Assembly: GCF_050908995.1 (NCBI RefSeq)
Contig: NC_135121.1
Coordinates: 17,174,001-17,238,000, forward strand
DNA from: Andrena cerasifolii
Taxonomy: Eukaryota; Arthropoda; Insecta; Hymenoptera; Andrenidae
Reading direction: 5' to 3'
Length of the DNA stretch: 64,000 nucleotides
Numbering within the stretch: position 1 is the stretch's first letter; each line of letters begins with the position of its first letter. Positions 23,901 through 37,229 of this stretch are shown piece by piece. A model generated the notes under the pieces. The model was given only the letters and a program-made list of their open reading frames with translations, had not been told where the DNA came from and searched no databases. Position numbers and translations under genes: made by a program.

Positions 23901-25644
23901 TGCACCCGTTTGCTCGTTTCTATGCTATTGTTATTCGCGACGAAGATCGATGGGGCTGCTGGCACGTAGAGTAATTGTTGTCGAAGGGTTGGTTCGTTGT
24001 GTCGTTGAATTGTGGAAGTCTACGGATTGTTATTATTCGACTGCGTTCTCGTTGAATTGCACTGAACCTGGGATTATATAACTGGGACGTTTGGCTCGTC
24101 AGATTTACCATCGAATTCGTCCCGCATTATTATCCTGTCTTACTGTTGTTTTGCATAGTATGTATTTTTCAACTAATTATTCGGCGACGCTGTTTTATCC
24201 GCAACTAGGGAAAAGTTAAATGTATTTTAAAAAGTATAATGTATTTTAATGTATTTTTTGTATCTATAATGTATTTTTTCCAAACAATGGACTTAGACCA
24301 CTTTAAAAAAAAACGATTATTTAGTTGTTGCTGAGATTTTTGTCCGATACTAGAAAAGTCTTATGTAAAATTTCATCGTGGATTCGCAGCTTTATATTTA
24401 TGAACGGCAACGTACGAGTTTCTGTTTGCAATTGTCCATGAATTCTCGCACCTCCTCAAGAATTCTTTGAAAATCGACGAATAAATCTGGCACCAGTTAC
24501 AAAGCACCCCTAAACGTTTCCCCATTCCTTGCGGTACGTTTCCTTTCATTTGTGGAGAGGGAAATACATCCTTTCAATTGGAATCGATCGTTCTGCCGTG
24601 TACGAAATCAGAGGCAAATCAGAGAATTTTATTGCACCGTTGCTCCAAGGGTCTGTGGAATATTATAACCGCATGTGTACGTCGGTGAAGGGCGCCCTCC
24701 ATTGTGCGCGGTCGCGATATTTTGTCGGTTTCGCTTTTCCAACTGCGGAACGCCGACGTTCTGCAGCTGTTTGCGCGTGTCTACCGTTCCTCGCTCGATG
24801 ACTGCCGGCCGGGGAACAATACGCGGCTGCCTTTTTAAATTTGCTCCCACCCCCATGGTGTTACGCTAGCGCTGAACCCATACATTGCCGCGCTGGCCTT
24901 TCCCCCCTCGCTGTCGCGGCCCACAGTGTTTTCAATTCTCGGCGGGGAAAAAGGGACCGATGAGAAATAATTTTAGTAATAATAATCATTTCGAATTGCC
25001 TCTTGACACGTGCCAGAAGGATGTATCGATTCAGTCAGTTGGTGGATTGTTTCTACTTCCATGTAGAAACCCGATAGAAATGATTTAAAGCACAGCGAAT
25101 TTCTGCTTGCAGCAAGTATCACGAGTCGCCAATAACTGTAGTAATGCTGTGGGAAGTAGGTCCATAAAGATTCTCACATTGCAGAAACTGCTTTACTGCT
25201 GGCAACATTCTGAACTGGGATTCTTGCACAATCGAACACCACATCTTGCTGGCTCAGATAGTGGGTCAATTAAACAATTAGTCGTGATTGGCTGATGTCC
25301 AAGAACCCCAGAGCAATATACTCAGAAGACGGAAGTGGAAGTCTTCCTTTCATACTGTAACACCATGTACATCGTCATATCCACTGAAACATACACCAGC
25401 CATGCACGACGCATACACCTCCACTTTACGAGGAAACAATCAATGGAAAACTATCAACGTTAATATCAAGAGTGCATCAAAGAATAAACACTAATCTGTG
25501 GGTACATATCGAACCTCGCCTACACGATCGCACAAAAGTATACTTCATATACTACATTTAATCTATTCAGCTGTTATTATTATTATTATTAATATACGGG
25601 AAAACCCATAGTTTACAAAAGTTATCATCTAGGTGGCTTATATC
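20976..25644. other. No gene recognised; pyrimidine tract and AT low-complexity stretch
   Basis: 21630-21850 is very C/T-rich on the + strand, which makes the 147-residue ORF there P/F/L/S-rich and not credible as a gene. 23285-23440 is A/T homopolymer-rich low complexity. 24500-24960 is GC-richer, and 25574-25592 is a short (TTA)n run. Nothing else is supported. Confidence 0.5.
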
Positions 25645-25782
25645 CAGAGTTGGACATTCACTTAATAAAAAATTATTTAAATAACGGAGCAAATAAAAGT
25701 TACTTCAATTTTAGATTATTTGACGAATAAAGTTAATTTTTTTATTCGTCGAGCTTTTCAACTTGAGCGTCGAATAAATTTG
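25645..25782 (+). repeat. Repeat end shared with 4424-4525
   Basis: CAGAGTTGGACATTCACTTA starts a block of about 100 bp matching 4424-4525 (ATTATTTAAATAA, GGATTATTTGACGAATAAAG versus AGATTATTTGACGAATAAAG) in the same orientation. It then runs into the TTCGAG hexamer tract. This looks like a fragment of the same repeat family. Confidence 0.75.
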
Positions 25783-25859
25783 TCGACATCGACTTCGACT
25801 TCGACTTCGAGTTCGAGTTCGAGTTCGAGTTCGAGTTCGAGTTCGAGTTCGAGTTCGAC
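25783..25859 (+). repeat. TTCGAC/TTCGAG hexanucleotide microsatellite
   Basis: About a dozen hexamers: first TTCGAC units, then TTCGAG units, then one TTCGAC, each of them close to a TCGA palindrome. Sits exactly between the shared repeat end and the fold-back that follows. Confidence 0.9.
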
Positions 25860-25867
25860 TTAATATA

Positions 25868-26222
25868 CAGGCTGTCCCGTAACCAGTGGTACAAACGGTT
25901 AAGGGTGGCGATTCTCCATGAAAAGTAAGTAAAAACTATAGAATAAAATTATCTGATATAGCGCTTCGTTTTCGAGAAAATTGACTCTGCATTTCAGCCG
26001 CGAATACGCGTGCACAGAAGTACGTACAGCGTTTGGCGCCCGAGGGGCACGCTGAGTAGACTCCTAAAACAACTTCGGTGGATGCGTACCTGCTCGAAAT
26101 TCAAAGTCCATTTTCTTGAGAACTAAGCGAGTTATGAGGAAACCTTATTCTATAATTTTTACGTACTTTCTCATGTAGAATCACCACCACTCCGTTCCTA
26201 CCACCAGTTACGGCCCAACATG
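25868..26222. mobile_element. Fold-back element of about 355 bp
   Basis: Left CAGGCTGTCCCGTAACCAGT and, reversed, right TGTTGGGCCGTAACTGGTGG begin arms of about 130 bp sharing GTGGTA, GATTCTACATGA-type, AAGTA-GTAAAAA-TATAGAATAA and the TTCGTTTTCGAGAAAAT-type block. The loop is GC-richer (about 26000-26080). Similar CTGTCCCGTAACTGGTGGTA sequences are, from memory, common in hymenopteran genomes; not checked. Confidence 0.7.
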
Positions 26223-29200
26223 CATAACATCATATTCCATGCGTCCCTTTTATCATCAATCAGCCTCAGAAGCATTAATTCATCGCAAGATTAGCATCGT
26301 ATCGCGAACATCGATCCAGCATCCACCAGCAACTCTACGCCACAATACGTGGCATTGGATTAATTTCATATCCCCATTGTTCCCAAAAACGAAGCTCGAG
26401 TCAATGTAATTCTAAACTGCCCAACGAAGTTCCATTGTACCGGTCCCAGCCTCGGACTTAATTTATTTTAGTAATATTATCTACGCTTCGCATTATTCCT
26501 CGGTCGCAATGCATCACGGCCGCGGTGCTTTACTAAGTTCGTGGTCCAGAGCGAAATATGTCTCTGGCAGCAGCCACGGTATCGTCTTTATTCGTATCCG
26601 CACCTGGACGTTCCAGCATCCAGGAATGGTGCCGCGGTCGCGCTATCAGCAGCAAATGTGCCCACCTACATTTCCACACCGGCGAGCCTTCGTGGGTCAT
26701 TTGTCATTCGAAATAATCGGACGATCCCCGCGTGCGGCGCACCGCTTCGTTAATCTAATTACCACCATGTAAGTACTTTCAGCAGAAACCACAAAGATTG
26801 GGAGAAGTGTCTAGGGCTGGGTCATCGACAAATTTTATTCCTGGAAGATGCCAGAGCAAAACGTAATTCCGAAATTCAAGACCTATTTGCTTTCCGTAAT
26901 TCTCTATACAGATAATTAGGTGGCCATCTCAACGCGGAGTACTAATTTGCATCTTGCTGTTGCGTGCTATTTAACGTAATATTACTACAATGTATTCTTT
27001 GTACTAAAGGGTTTCACCCGTTGATTATAATAATAATAATAATAGTAATTATAATAATTTGTGCGCAGTCGAGTTTATTCAGGGTACAATGCGAAACTGT
27101 TCTATCTGGGCTATTAAAAATCTCCAATTTTACCTTCCAAAAGGTAAAAGGGCGAGCTTTTCTGAACCTGCTTGTCTGTACCAACTATTTTTCATATTTT
27201 AACCATTAGAAATATCTGCCGCTGAAATATCCCGTTTATTTCTTTAACTGTGAACCATATTCCATCCCCTTTTTAATTCCCCATTTAGGATCGCAACAGA
27301 TTAAAATTAGTTGCTTTAAAATTCTCCATGGAACATATGCGTTTCACTCGTCGTATCCTTCCAAGCAGTAAATCCCTTTGAATCTAGATACGTCCTGCTT
27401 ATTATACTCTTCTCGTGTTAAATATGGACAATCTAGAAAAATCGGGGACGAAATACGCGAAACACGTACGAGTTTAAGGGGATGGTCACTGTTCCAATGG
27501 CGACACAAGTAGAATATTGCGGATTATACAGGCGTTCCTGCAATACTCGCGCTGTCTGTTCGCTGTGAAAGTAGCACACTCGCCCACACACACACGTACG
27601 GCTGTGTTATTTATTTCTGTATGTACGCAAGAACCCTCGTCCCCTATATAACGCGATACGTGTGCGCTTTTGCGCGCGCAATATTACGTCCCTTTTCGAA
27701 ACTAGAGCCTGAATAGTCTCTTTCCACGTCATCCTCCCCTTTCCTTCGACTTTTCAGTTACCCGGACGTGTAGTCGAATTCAGACGAAGGGAACGATATG
27801 GCAGGATTATCTCGCTTGCAGCTCGAGTCAGTTTGAACTCTTTTTAAATAGAACATGTTTCATTTGTCACAATTTTGTATTATATCTGACGCAGGGAAGT
27901 GTTAAAACACGACAAGTGTTTGAAATTAATATATAATAACGAGAAATAGTGTATTTAGGTAAAACATGAATCGATTCTGGATATCTTAAAGAACACGAGG
28001 CTTGTGAAATTTGTATTAATTATCTGCTGTCTCCTATCGAATGAAAAGTTAATTGAGGCACTAATTTATAGTCATTCGCCTCGTGTAATAGAAGTTCTTT
28101 AACCCTCGTCCGTTCCTCAAAATAAGTTTCCTTATTCCTTCAAAATAAGTCATCCGCTCCTTGAAATAAACACTTCTTTAAAGGCGCCAGATACCAAATT
28201 CTGTCTACGGGCGGAACAGTTCGGCTGGACATTACTCCGTGATTCAGAGGCCGCCAAAGTTCAGATAATTTCTGCGAATAAATATCACAAAAACCTTATG
28301 TTACATTTTCAATAAATTTCATAAATTTCTTTAATATCACCCCCAAAGTTATCCTACCATTTTTGGCCTACGCGAGGCGTTACCCCTGGACGGTCTTCAT
28401 CAGGTGCAGTTGATGAAAATTAAAAATTCGATTTACTGCAGCTCTTGTGTGTCATGACGTTCGATGCATCTCCTTTACCCTGGAGACGTGGAATTGATTA
28501 TTCACGACCACGGAAAATTGGTGAAAGTCTCGATTATTAGCGATCACAAAAAAAAATGGTATTAGACAACGTCTCGGAATAATAAATTCTCCATTAATCA
28601 TTGCAGCCGATAAAACACGTTCGAAATGTCACTCGGTGATTTACATATTCACCTAACCCATTACTCATCCATTTACGTATCAAAAGTTCACGGTGGCCGG
28701 CGTCTATTAATGGAGATACTTTCGCAAGTTCGTTACTCAATAATGTCGCGAATGCACGTACAGGTTCTAATATCGATTTCAGGGATCAGGTTCAGGTATT
28801 CCAAACGATGGGTGGAGAAAGCTGACGGTCCGTGATTGACACTTCGCATCGAAAGTTGCTTATTAAATTTTTATACGATCGGGTACCAGCGAAGGAATAT
28901 ATAATACTGTAACGAGGAATATCACTTTGCTCCTTGCATCTCCCTCTACGAAATGTGCATTTTATAAAAATTTAGCAATATTATGAATGTATGAAATGAA
29001 ACCTAAAATTTATCAGCTACATTTACGAAGATACCTACTAATCTTCAGAGTTAAATATTTTACCTCAAATATTCCCACGTTGTCCCATCTTGAAACAGAC
29101 GAACATTTTTCAAAGGAAGACTCAAACAACAAGATTCTTTTCTTTCCAGATAAAAGGTAATAGGGAACAGCTGATTTCAAAAGCTTGCCAAAAGTAGGGG

Positions 29201-29480
29201 AATTTTTTTTTTTTTTAAAAACTGTCATGAGGGGACGTAGGAATTAACACGTAATCACATTTACATAGTTTAATGTAAAAAATTCAAATGTTTTGAAATT
29301 ATACAAAAAAACTAAAAACAGTGAAATTAGTTCAGCAGTTCGAAAAAGATGGTATCTAATATGGAGCATCTAGGAAATTTGTAAAGAAAATAGAAAAAAC
29401 TTTACTTTTGTTACTAAAAATGAAGATTTATTAAGTAGAACATACAAGTAAACATATACATATATATCATTTCTTAGAAT
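26223..29480. other. No gene recognised
   Basis: 26460-26770 is GC-richer. 27025-27060 is an (AAT)n microsatellite. The remainder is AT-rich with short ORFs of no recognised family. 28090-28170 has loosely repeated CCTY-AAAATAAGT segments. Confidence 0.45.
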
Positions 29481-29605
29481 TTATTGTTGCTTTCTACGTC
29501 TCTTACACGTTGGGCACGTGAATAATACGTGCGAAGCCCCACATTCTTCGTGTGCCCACTGAAAGCGGCGGACAGATTTGGTACACTTTAAAAATAAAAG
29601 AATAA
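29481..29605 (-). pseudogene. Possible PHD-like zinc-finger tail remnant
   Basis: On the minus strand the last 34 residues before the stop at 29481 read KCTKSVRRF, QWAHEEC, GASHVLF, TCPTC, KRRRKQQ. The spacing W-x-H-x2-C ... F-x-C-x2-C is that of a PHD-like finger such as those ending several insect pogo/Tigger-type DDE transposases. The first pair lacks its second cysteine (CTKS). Upstream sequence (TTATTTTTAAAG) could be a splice acceptor, and AATAAA follows the stop. No DDE catalytic region was found nearby. It may be a transposase remnant, an unrecognised terminal exon, or chance. Confidence 0.35.
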
Positions 29606-29680
29606 TAACGTGTTTGTAACAATATATTATAAAATATAACACAATATCATAATATAATCGTATTATGGGACACGCACGCA

Positions 29681-29729
29681 ATATGGAACATGTTCGATAT
29701 TGCACTCACTCGATATGTTCCATATTACG
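29681..29729. repeat. Short perfect inverted repeat
   Basis: AATATGGAACAT and ATGTTCCATATT form perfect 12-bp arms about 25 bp apart; inner GTTCGAT/ATCGA-like bases extend it imperfectly. It lies just beyond the zinc-finger remnant and might be the end of the same element. Confidence 0.5.
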
Positions 29730-31173
29730 TAAGTAGTACACCCATGTTCCGATAAGAAATTACGAATTATACTAATTGCAAGAAGAAAATAACTTTACCG
29801 ATAACCTATTCTGGAAAAATCAAGAACAAACAAATTTAATGATAAATCATACAAAGATTAAACTCTATAACTTACCTTCGGTACAATATTTAACTATTTG
29901 ATTCACTTTTCAAAAACTTTTACGCACCACTAAAAACAAACGCGCGTACTCAAATGTCAGTGTGGTTGTCTATTGTTTCTAGGGAACTAATATTCACGAT
30001 TGTCTGTAGACTTCGTCATTTTTTATCGCAATCTTAGGATGTTCCTATATTACCTACCTTCGCTCTTTACTATGTAGTATAAAATTTCCAACACCAAGAT
30101 TCCTATCTGCCGAAAGCAGTGTATCCCAAAGTCTAGCAATTGTCCAAAAACGACACGTGATAAATTTCACGAGACGCAGGCTATTATCAAATGAAAAGAT
30201 TATTATCAAATCAAATGAAATAGATAAAAAAAGAGTAGGCGTTTTAATAAGGTATGCATACGCTACTTTTAGACTGCAGTACATCATCGCGAAGACACCA
30301 TTCGGTTCGCGACGTAATCGAAATGATTGATTCGAGTGTTTGGCGTGATTCAGAAGTCGGTTGACGTGCCATTAACCGTTTCGGTGGTGGGGATTTCGCA
30401 TCACCCAGTTTTCAGGATCGCTCTCAGAAACTTAAATGGATCAGATATTTCAGTGTGCGACGGACTTTCCATCTGCCGGGCGGGGGGAGGGGAGAAGGGC
30501 GTGGATAAATTTTGCATTCTCCTCTTTTTCGCGATCGAGGACGAGCGATTCAAATCGTCTGATCCCCCCTATCGTTTCAACCGAGTTATCAAGTTTCCAG
30601 TGTACCGGCGGCATGTGGGAGGGGGGTACGAGTAAAGCTGCGACTCGAATTATTTATCCGCTTGAAATATTCAAAACGCGGATGATCCGCAATCTCAGTT
30701 GTCTCGTGCACTCCTCCTTCGAGTGGCGAGCGAGCACGAAGAATCCCAATGGTACCGCGGCCTCGGGGGCAACTTTAAACGTAAACCGAGGACTTTCGTT
30801 TTATAAGTACCGCTGAAAGTTCCCATTTTCTACGGCTTTATTATCGTCGAACGTATCTCCAGGGTAGATAAAGAGGCAGACGCACCGGTTGCTAGGGATG
30901 AATTACGCGGGGCATTGCGATATCTAAAGATGAGTGGAATATGAGGAAAGCACCAATGCGTGGGCAGGAATAACGAATTTTCGAAATAATACACTTCTGT
31001 CCTTGCATTTAATAGAATACTCGATTTATTGAGGGTGCTTTAATAGCGCTTTTGCAACACAGTTTCAAATGCTGTAGGTATAAGTCAAAGACAGGAACTA
31101 CTGATCAGCGTCTGACCACATACCGGGCGCATCTACTTGCCTGCCTTTGGTGGCAAGGGAACAGTTCGCTAAG
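29730..31173. other. No gene recognised; GC-richer block
   Basis: 29730-30290 is AT-rich. 30290-30900 is GC-richer with overlapping + strand ORFs (30327-30635, 30436-30816) that share the same DNA in different frames and show no domain. Confidence 0.45.
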
Positions 31174-31577
31174 TTGAAATCCTGATTTTTTCCTGCAAAA
31201 ATCACGCGAAAATATCAGGATTTCAAATTTAAATAGCCGCCATTTTGTTTTAAATTAATATTTCGGAAAATTCTCTCCGCCAACCCGAGGATACATTAAT
31301 ATACCAACGAAATCTTTTTTGTTTTTTTATTTTAGATAATCTGGTTCCGAATGGCAACGCTCACCGCAAAACCAAATTTTTAAAAATGCTTCTTGGATGT
31401 CGCTTGTTATTTTATTATAAACGTAAATATTTTTCCACGAAAAAATTACCAAATGTTCTTTAAATGTTGCTCTTTTAAGCGCAAAAAGTTTTGTAAAATT
31501 ACACGCTTCCGCTTCTTCAAAAAAAATTCACAAATATTCGCCTCTTTTCGACCGCCTGACTAGGCATAACCCCTTAA
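31174..31577. mobile_element. Family B element, inverted relative to 43472-43872
   Basis: 404 bp that is the reverse complement of 43472-43872 over its whole length: the AAATCCTGATTTT hairpin end, the CGCTCACCGC-type block, TGCTCTTTTAAG and the CGACCGCCTGACTAGGCATA, CCCCTTAA end. The left end has its own short hairpin (GAAATCCTGATTTT with ATATCAGGATTTC); the right end is TTAA. No transposase. ORFs here are absent or trivial. Confidence 0.8.
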
Positions 31578-33307
31578 TGATTGAAAATAGTGTCAGTGCG
31601 CGATCGAAAAGGCCGCAGTATAACGGGCGTACACGTGTCGGGAAACGCGGGATTTAACCGAACGCCTCGGTTAGATCACGACTAGAGCAGCGCTGCGTCC
31701 ATTTTTCCTTCCAACAATCACTCCTTTTCTTTTTTTTTATCGACAACAAGGCAAGCTACGGTCGCTCGATCGAGCCGCAGTTTCAATTGAATTACGCTGT
31801 ATCGGGTTGCGCGGCGGGTTGCGGAGGGGCTACGCGAAAAGTTTCACGTGGGGATTGGAACGTACGGGCGGGCGCAGTCTGGGCTTAACAACGTATACCC
31901 CGGTACCGATGTTACGACGCTTAACTAGCGATGGATCTGACCGTGAATGTGCCGAATTGCCTTTGCACGGGCTCCATCACTGACGGTACATCCCGCGGCG
32001 AGCACGTTTCCGGCGATTCGCTGGTCGGCGTGCACATCTGCTATTTCTTTTTTTTTATTTTGATACGCAATCTCGCCGATATCCCGCCCCGCGTGTCTGT
32101 CCCATTTTGAAATTCAACGGGCGAAGGGAGGCGGAGAATTTGGTAGAAGGGTGGAGAACGTTGGGGACGTTATGTGTGCAGCGTCGAAGCCGAATGTAAC
32201 GATGTAAAATTAAGTGTACCGGCAGATGTGTACTCGGCAATGTAAATGCAAGTGTAAAATGTAGGTTGACGTCGATTTTTTTTCTCGCGGTGCAGTTGAG
32301 TGCAGCTCTGAGGTGAATCTTGTTAAAGTTTCTTTCACTTGGTCGATTCTCAAATGAAGTGCTTTCGTGGCTCACGCGTCTACAGGGAGCGTAGATAATT
32401 ATGAGTTGCAATTGAATAGATGTGAACCGTGAGTGGATGAAATTAAGTATGGACGTCTTAGTATAAAATTCTTTCATTACTTTGTTCGATTGCTTTAGAA
32501 TTATCGCGACGTTCTGCCCGTTTCGCGTAGCAAATGAAAACACTTGGTACGTGTAACCAGCCTTGAAGGAAATTGTCCCCGTCAAACAAGGTGAATCTTG
32601 TCGATATCAGGCGAGCTTTCCCTAACAGTAACTGCGAAACTGGAACGTGCCACTTATGCTATAATTGGGCCGCCATCTCTCAAGTTACATTGTCTATATT
32701 CGTGAATATTGTGCTTGTTAAAATATACGCACCTTTGTCGCTCATGTTTTCATAAAACAAAGATTTCGAGATGCTGGTTTGCACGAGGAAAATAATAATT
32801 GTATTTAGACGGCGATTCGAGCAATTTTTACGTGCACTCAAGAATCTTTTAAAAAATTGTATTTACGTAATATTGAATATGTATTTCGTGTATATATTCA
32901 GGACTTTGAGAGAACAGTGGCAATAGCAGTAGTAATCTTCATTTCGGCATTGCTGCCAAGAAAGGAACTCGGTTTTACATAATGGTAGTAATCCTTTAAT
33001 AATTATTAAAGGCTATTTTGCATTCTCATATGGACCACTTTCAGATACGTGCGAACATAAGAATGCAAATAATAGTATTAATAATAATAATACGACTTTA
33101 ATGCATTCCCCCCAAAAAAACACGGAGAGAAGTAATGGGCTAATTCAAAAATTTGGTGCTCTTAAGTTTAACCCTGAGGTTAATGACAAGGTCCGATAAT
33201 AATAGAAAGAGAATATATACACAAATAATTACAAAATCAAATAAACTGAAATACAGAAAGAAACGCATCACAGTAGGCACGTTCAACCTCACCGCGAATT
33301 TACAAGC
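31578..33307. other. No gene recognised; GC-richer block
   Basis: 31600-32250 is CpG-rich. The 176-residue minus-strand ORF 32055-32585 has no signal, domain or repeat pattern and is judged spurious. 33070-33095 carries a short (AAT)n run. Confidence 0.45.
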
Positions 33308-33725
33308 ACTAAATAATCCATATAATTATTCAAAATATATTTCAGTGACTAAAGAAAAGCAGAAAATCAAAAACTAACGTGGATATAGCTCGAGGCAATG
33401 GGAGGTATTCTCAAAACAAGTATTAATAAATATAAAAAATTTCAATTTAGTAAACACACCCTTTTTGTGACAAAAAAGTTCCAAACATCTGTAATATTTT
33501 AGGGCGTTCCACTGGAACTAAGTAACCCATATAATTATTCAAAATATATTTCAGTGGCTAAAGAAAAGCAGAAAATCAAAAACTAACGTGGATATAGCTC
33601 GAGGCAATGGGAGGTATTCTAAAAACAAGTATTAATAAATATAAAAAATTTAAATTTAGTAAACACACCCTTTTTGTGACAAACAAGTTCCAAACATCTG
33701 TAATATTTTAGGGCGTTCCACTGGA
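33308..33725 (+). repeat. 209-bp tandem duplication, two units
   Basis: Unit 1 33308-33516 and unit 2 33517-33725 are offset by exactly 209 bp and differ at only a handful of positions (for example CAGTGACTAAAG versus CAGTGGCTAAAG, GACAAAAAAGTTC versus GACAAACAAGTTC). Each ends TAGGGCGTTCCACTGGAA. Only unit 1 is preceded by a short ORF (33153-33377) running into it. No coding role seen. Confidence 0.95.
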
Positions 33726-36700
33726 AAGGCTCCTTAATCTAAAACTGAAGCTAACTAATATCCCAAGCTAGAACATTTACAACTCCTAAAAACGGGTGGA
33801 ATATGTACCTACAGTAAAATCAGTGTTAACAATCCGAATGTAAAAAGAAAGTGGTTTATGTGCTCACCGATCGAAGTGCCCTCAGAAAAAGGCGCGGCCC
33901 AAACTGAAGCACACCGACGCCCTGTGGACGTTTCAGGGATGCCCTAGGGACGTGTTGTGGATCAGCCAGCCCTATGGTCGTCGTACAGGCAGCCTCAATA
34001 AACTTTCATCGATTCGATTCTTCCGGTTCCCCGAGTCCGGCCGAGCATACGGCACACTTGGACGTGGCCCGTCGTGGTCTGAAATTAAACGAGGGTATAT
34101 ACTGTGTCGTTCCCTTTGTGAAACGGGAGAACTGGGTCAAGATTCGCAGCTCGATCCGAGGAAAGAAGTCGCGGCTTCGACCTCGTGGCTACGAACTCGT
34201 TATCGCGCGCGCCCTCCGGAATAAGAATACGCGGCGACGGGTAGGACGCGGAATGTAAATCGCGCGCGGCTATCGAATTACTGCTCGCGAGTGTATACGG
34301 ATTCAATTTTCGCGGAATGAATTGCAGCTGGATTAGGGGGGCGGATTGGATTAGGATTAGAAAGAAAATCCACTTTCCCCCTCCCAAGATTAAGTTGTCT
34401 GAGAGTTGAATTTGTTAAGAAGACCGGCGTGGATTGGATTTACGACAAACACCTGACTTCTTTGTTAGTCTCCAACCCGCGAACTTCTATGCTCCTTTTG
34501 TTTAGTCCTTTAGCGGCCGGGATATTCTAATCCTGTCCCCCAAGTTCTAACGAGGAGCTTGCAGACACTGGGTTTCGCCTAGAAAAGGGGATGAAATTTT
34601 GTTCGAACGAGGGATGACGAATGGAAAGAACTTTCGGTGTAACGAGTCGGATGAAATTGAGGGGCCCTGTGGAAAACAAGCACGTCACACTGTTTTGTGA
34701 TTTTAGAGGGAAGCAAGGTGAAGGAAACATTATTTTCATAGGAAATGCGGTACGAAATTGTAATTAGATTAAACTGTACTTGAATTAATTGGTAAATGAT
34801 AACTATTATCAAATTTTAGCTGAAAAATTAATTTTCTTTTTTTCTTTTGCCGTATATAAATATACTGTATTGTGTTAGTTTTAGTTTTAAGTAGCTTTAA
34901 ATGGTAAGGTTGATAACAGCTGACAGCTGTACCTCGCCTTTCGCACTCCTCTAGTGTTATTTATGCTATTCAAATCTAACTATTCTTTTTCTCTTTCCTC
35001 TTTCTCGCTTTTTTATACGTTTCCTATTGTAAAGTCTACTGTGCAATAAAGAATTATTATATATATATTGTTTACCACTATTTCTTAATATTTTCCTTGT
35101 GTTGTCTTTCCATTTATTCTCATTACGAGATTTTTTTACCACTTAAGTTTGTGTTTCCTTCGTACAAACGATTAATTTCTCTACATATTTGTTATTTCCA
35201 TCTTTTTCTCAGTGTGAAGAAAATTTAATATTGCTCTGCTCAGTGAAACGTACGTGCTATTATATTAGGAGGTAGTATAATTACACTCATATTGCAGGAA
35301 CGACTTAATGGTACAAAGAAACGAAAATTAATGCATATGTGGCATGTGCCTATTTTACACTGACCTCCCAATTTGAAAGGGATACATTTTTACTGGAGTA
35401 ATACTTTGCTCCATATATCTAGTTGAACTATTAATTGCGCAACGATAAATATTAATAGATACAGTAACATACAGAAATTACGGGGGGTAATAGTAAAGTA
35501 TTTTTCTGTTACCTTTTTGATTATATGAATATCGATTCGAACGTTGGTCCCTGTTCGAGAAGGAAATAACGAAAGTCGATTAAAGTTGACCCTATCGAAG
35601 AGAAAGGAAGAATACTGCGGGGAAACAGGGCGAACGTGTGCGCGGCAACAATTTCGTGGTAGACGAACACGAATAATTCTATTGATAAAACTGCTGGAGC
35701 CACGGGGTGTATCGGTTCCTTAAGTTTTTCGTTTCTCGATTCGCAATAGGGAAGGGGGGAATGAAGCGGCGCGGCTCATTTCGCAGTTCGACAGACCGCA
35801 GAATTTCTTAGACTGCATTTCCTGGATGCACGATCGAGCACAATATTATTATGGTTCCGTTCGTTTCTCTTTCGCCGTTTTTTTTTTCCTTCCATTTCAG
35901 CATTATTGAAAACTAATAAATTCGCGATCGATCGCTCGCCGGCGTTTTCACCCCTCCCGCCTGAAATTTGTACGAATTCCCGTGGCTAGCGAAGCGCAAT
36001 CATTGAAATTCTCAAGTGTACGATATTCTGGTTTCGCAAAATTCTGCTCGCCTTTTTCTTGGAGTATTGTAATGGTTTGCATTGTAGCTTATAGTTGCCT
36101 GGGAGGGAAAATGTCTGTTGCATAAGGGACGTCGGTGGTACTCAATTTTCCTTGTCGAATATACATTTTTTCTTTCATATACATCGAGGTGAAATTAGAT
36201 GGGAGCGTAGAATCAATTTCAATAACTGTTCGAGGAATCTGGAATACGTATTGAATTTTATGTGATACGGTATAATTCCACCATTACGAATGCTAAATTC
36301 CGTAATGCAATTTCTTTAATTGTAAAAGGCATTTCAAAATTTACTGGGACGCTTTTGTCGGGAAAGTAAAACACTTTCACAAAAGAAGCAATTTCGAAAG
36401 TTCACCTTACAGTTTAAAACACAATTTGCAAATACTATAATTCAATCTCGTGGAATTAAAAATAATAAAAGGATCTCTGAAATATTATACACATGTGGAA
36501 GCAAGCAGGAATATAATTTTTGTCCTACATTTCGTACGTAAAATCCCTCGGTACGGAATTGTCTACTGGACCCGCAGAAATCAATACCCAAGAATTCGTA
36601 ACATTACCAGCAGCCATTACCAGAATTAATTTGAATCGATGCGGTGGCCACAACACTCCCCCCCGACCACGATGGATATTACACGCCACGTCATCGTTAT

Positions 36701-37229
36701 TAATTAAATCAGGCTCGCGGACCATTTATATCCGAAACGACGACAGGCAACTTTATGACGTGTCGCGTAATATTTTACGCATTTTTGTTTGTTCGTGAAC
36801 CTCGTAATACTTTCGTAGTATATTACAGATATTCGCGTTGCTTGTTGTTACTGGCTGCATCGCCAGGATCATAAAGCATAGTAGTTGAAAAGCTTCTGTG
36901 AGCGATATAAAAGTAATACGCAAGGCATTATGAATTTTTATGAAAGATTTTCTGTGCTCAGAACCATGGGACGTTGATTACACTGTTAAATTTTTAAACG
37001 AGTGACTTTGCATGGTAAATATTCTTTTCGTGGATGACTGGTGTAAAAGCTTTGTTCTCTACTTCGTTTATTTCAAAGCAAAAAATGGTAATAATGGTAA
37101 TCACACCAGGTAATGGAAAAAGCAGAGTTGGCTATTACAAGATTATTCGTTTGACAAGAAAATAGAGCAAGCTTGTTGCATCATGGCATGCCACAGGTGA
37201 CATGCACAACTTCGTATGTAACCAAAAAC
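33726..37229. other. No gene recognised
   Basis: 33860-34330 is CpG-richer with ORFs on both strands and no domain. 34840-35110 is AT-rich. The rest is unremarkable. Confidence 0.45.

Noticed and set aside
25783..25859. CRISPR-like short regular repeats
   Set aside because: A simple hexamer microsatellite without spacers, in animal DNA.
32055..32585. 176-residue minus-strand ORF
   Set aside because: Longest non-neurexin ORF, but no domain, signal peptide or codon pattern; composition is what a CpG-rich stretch gives by chance.
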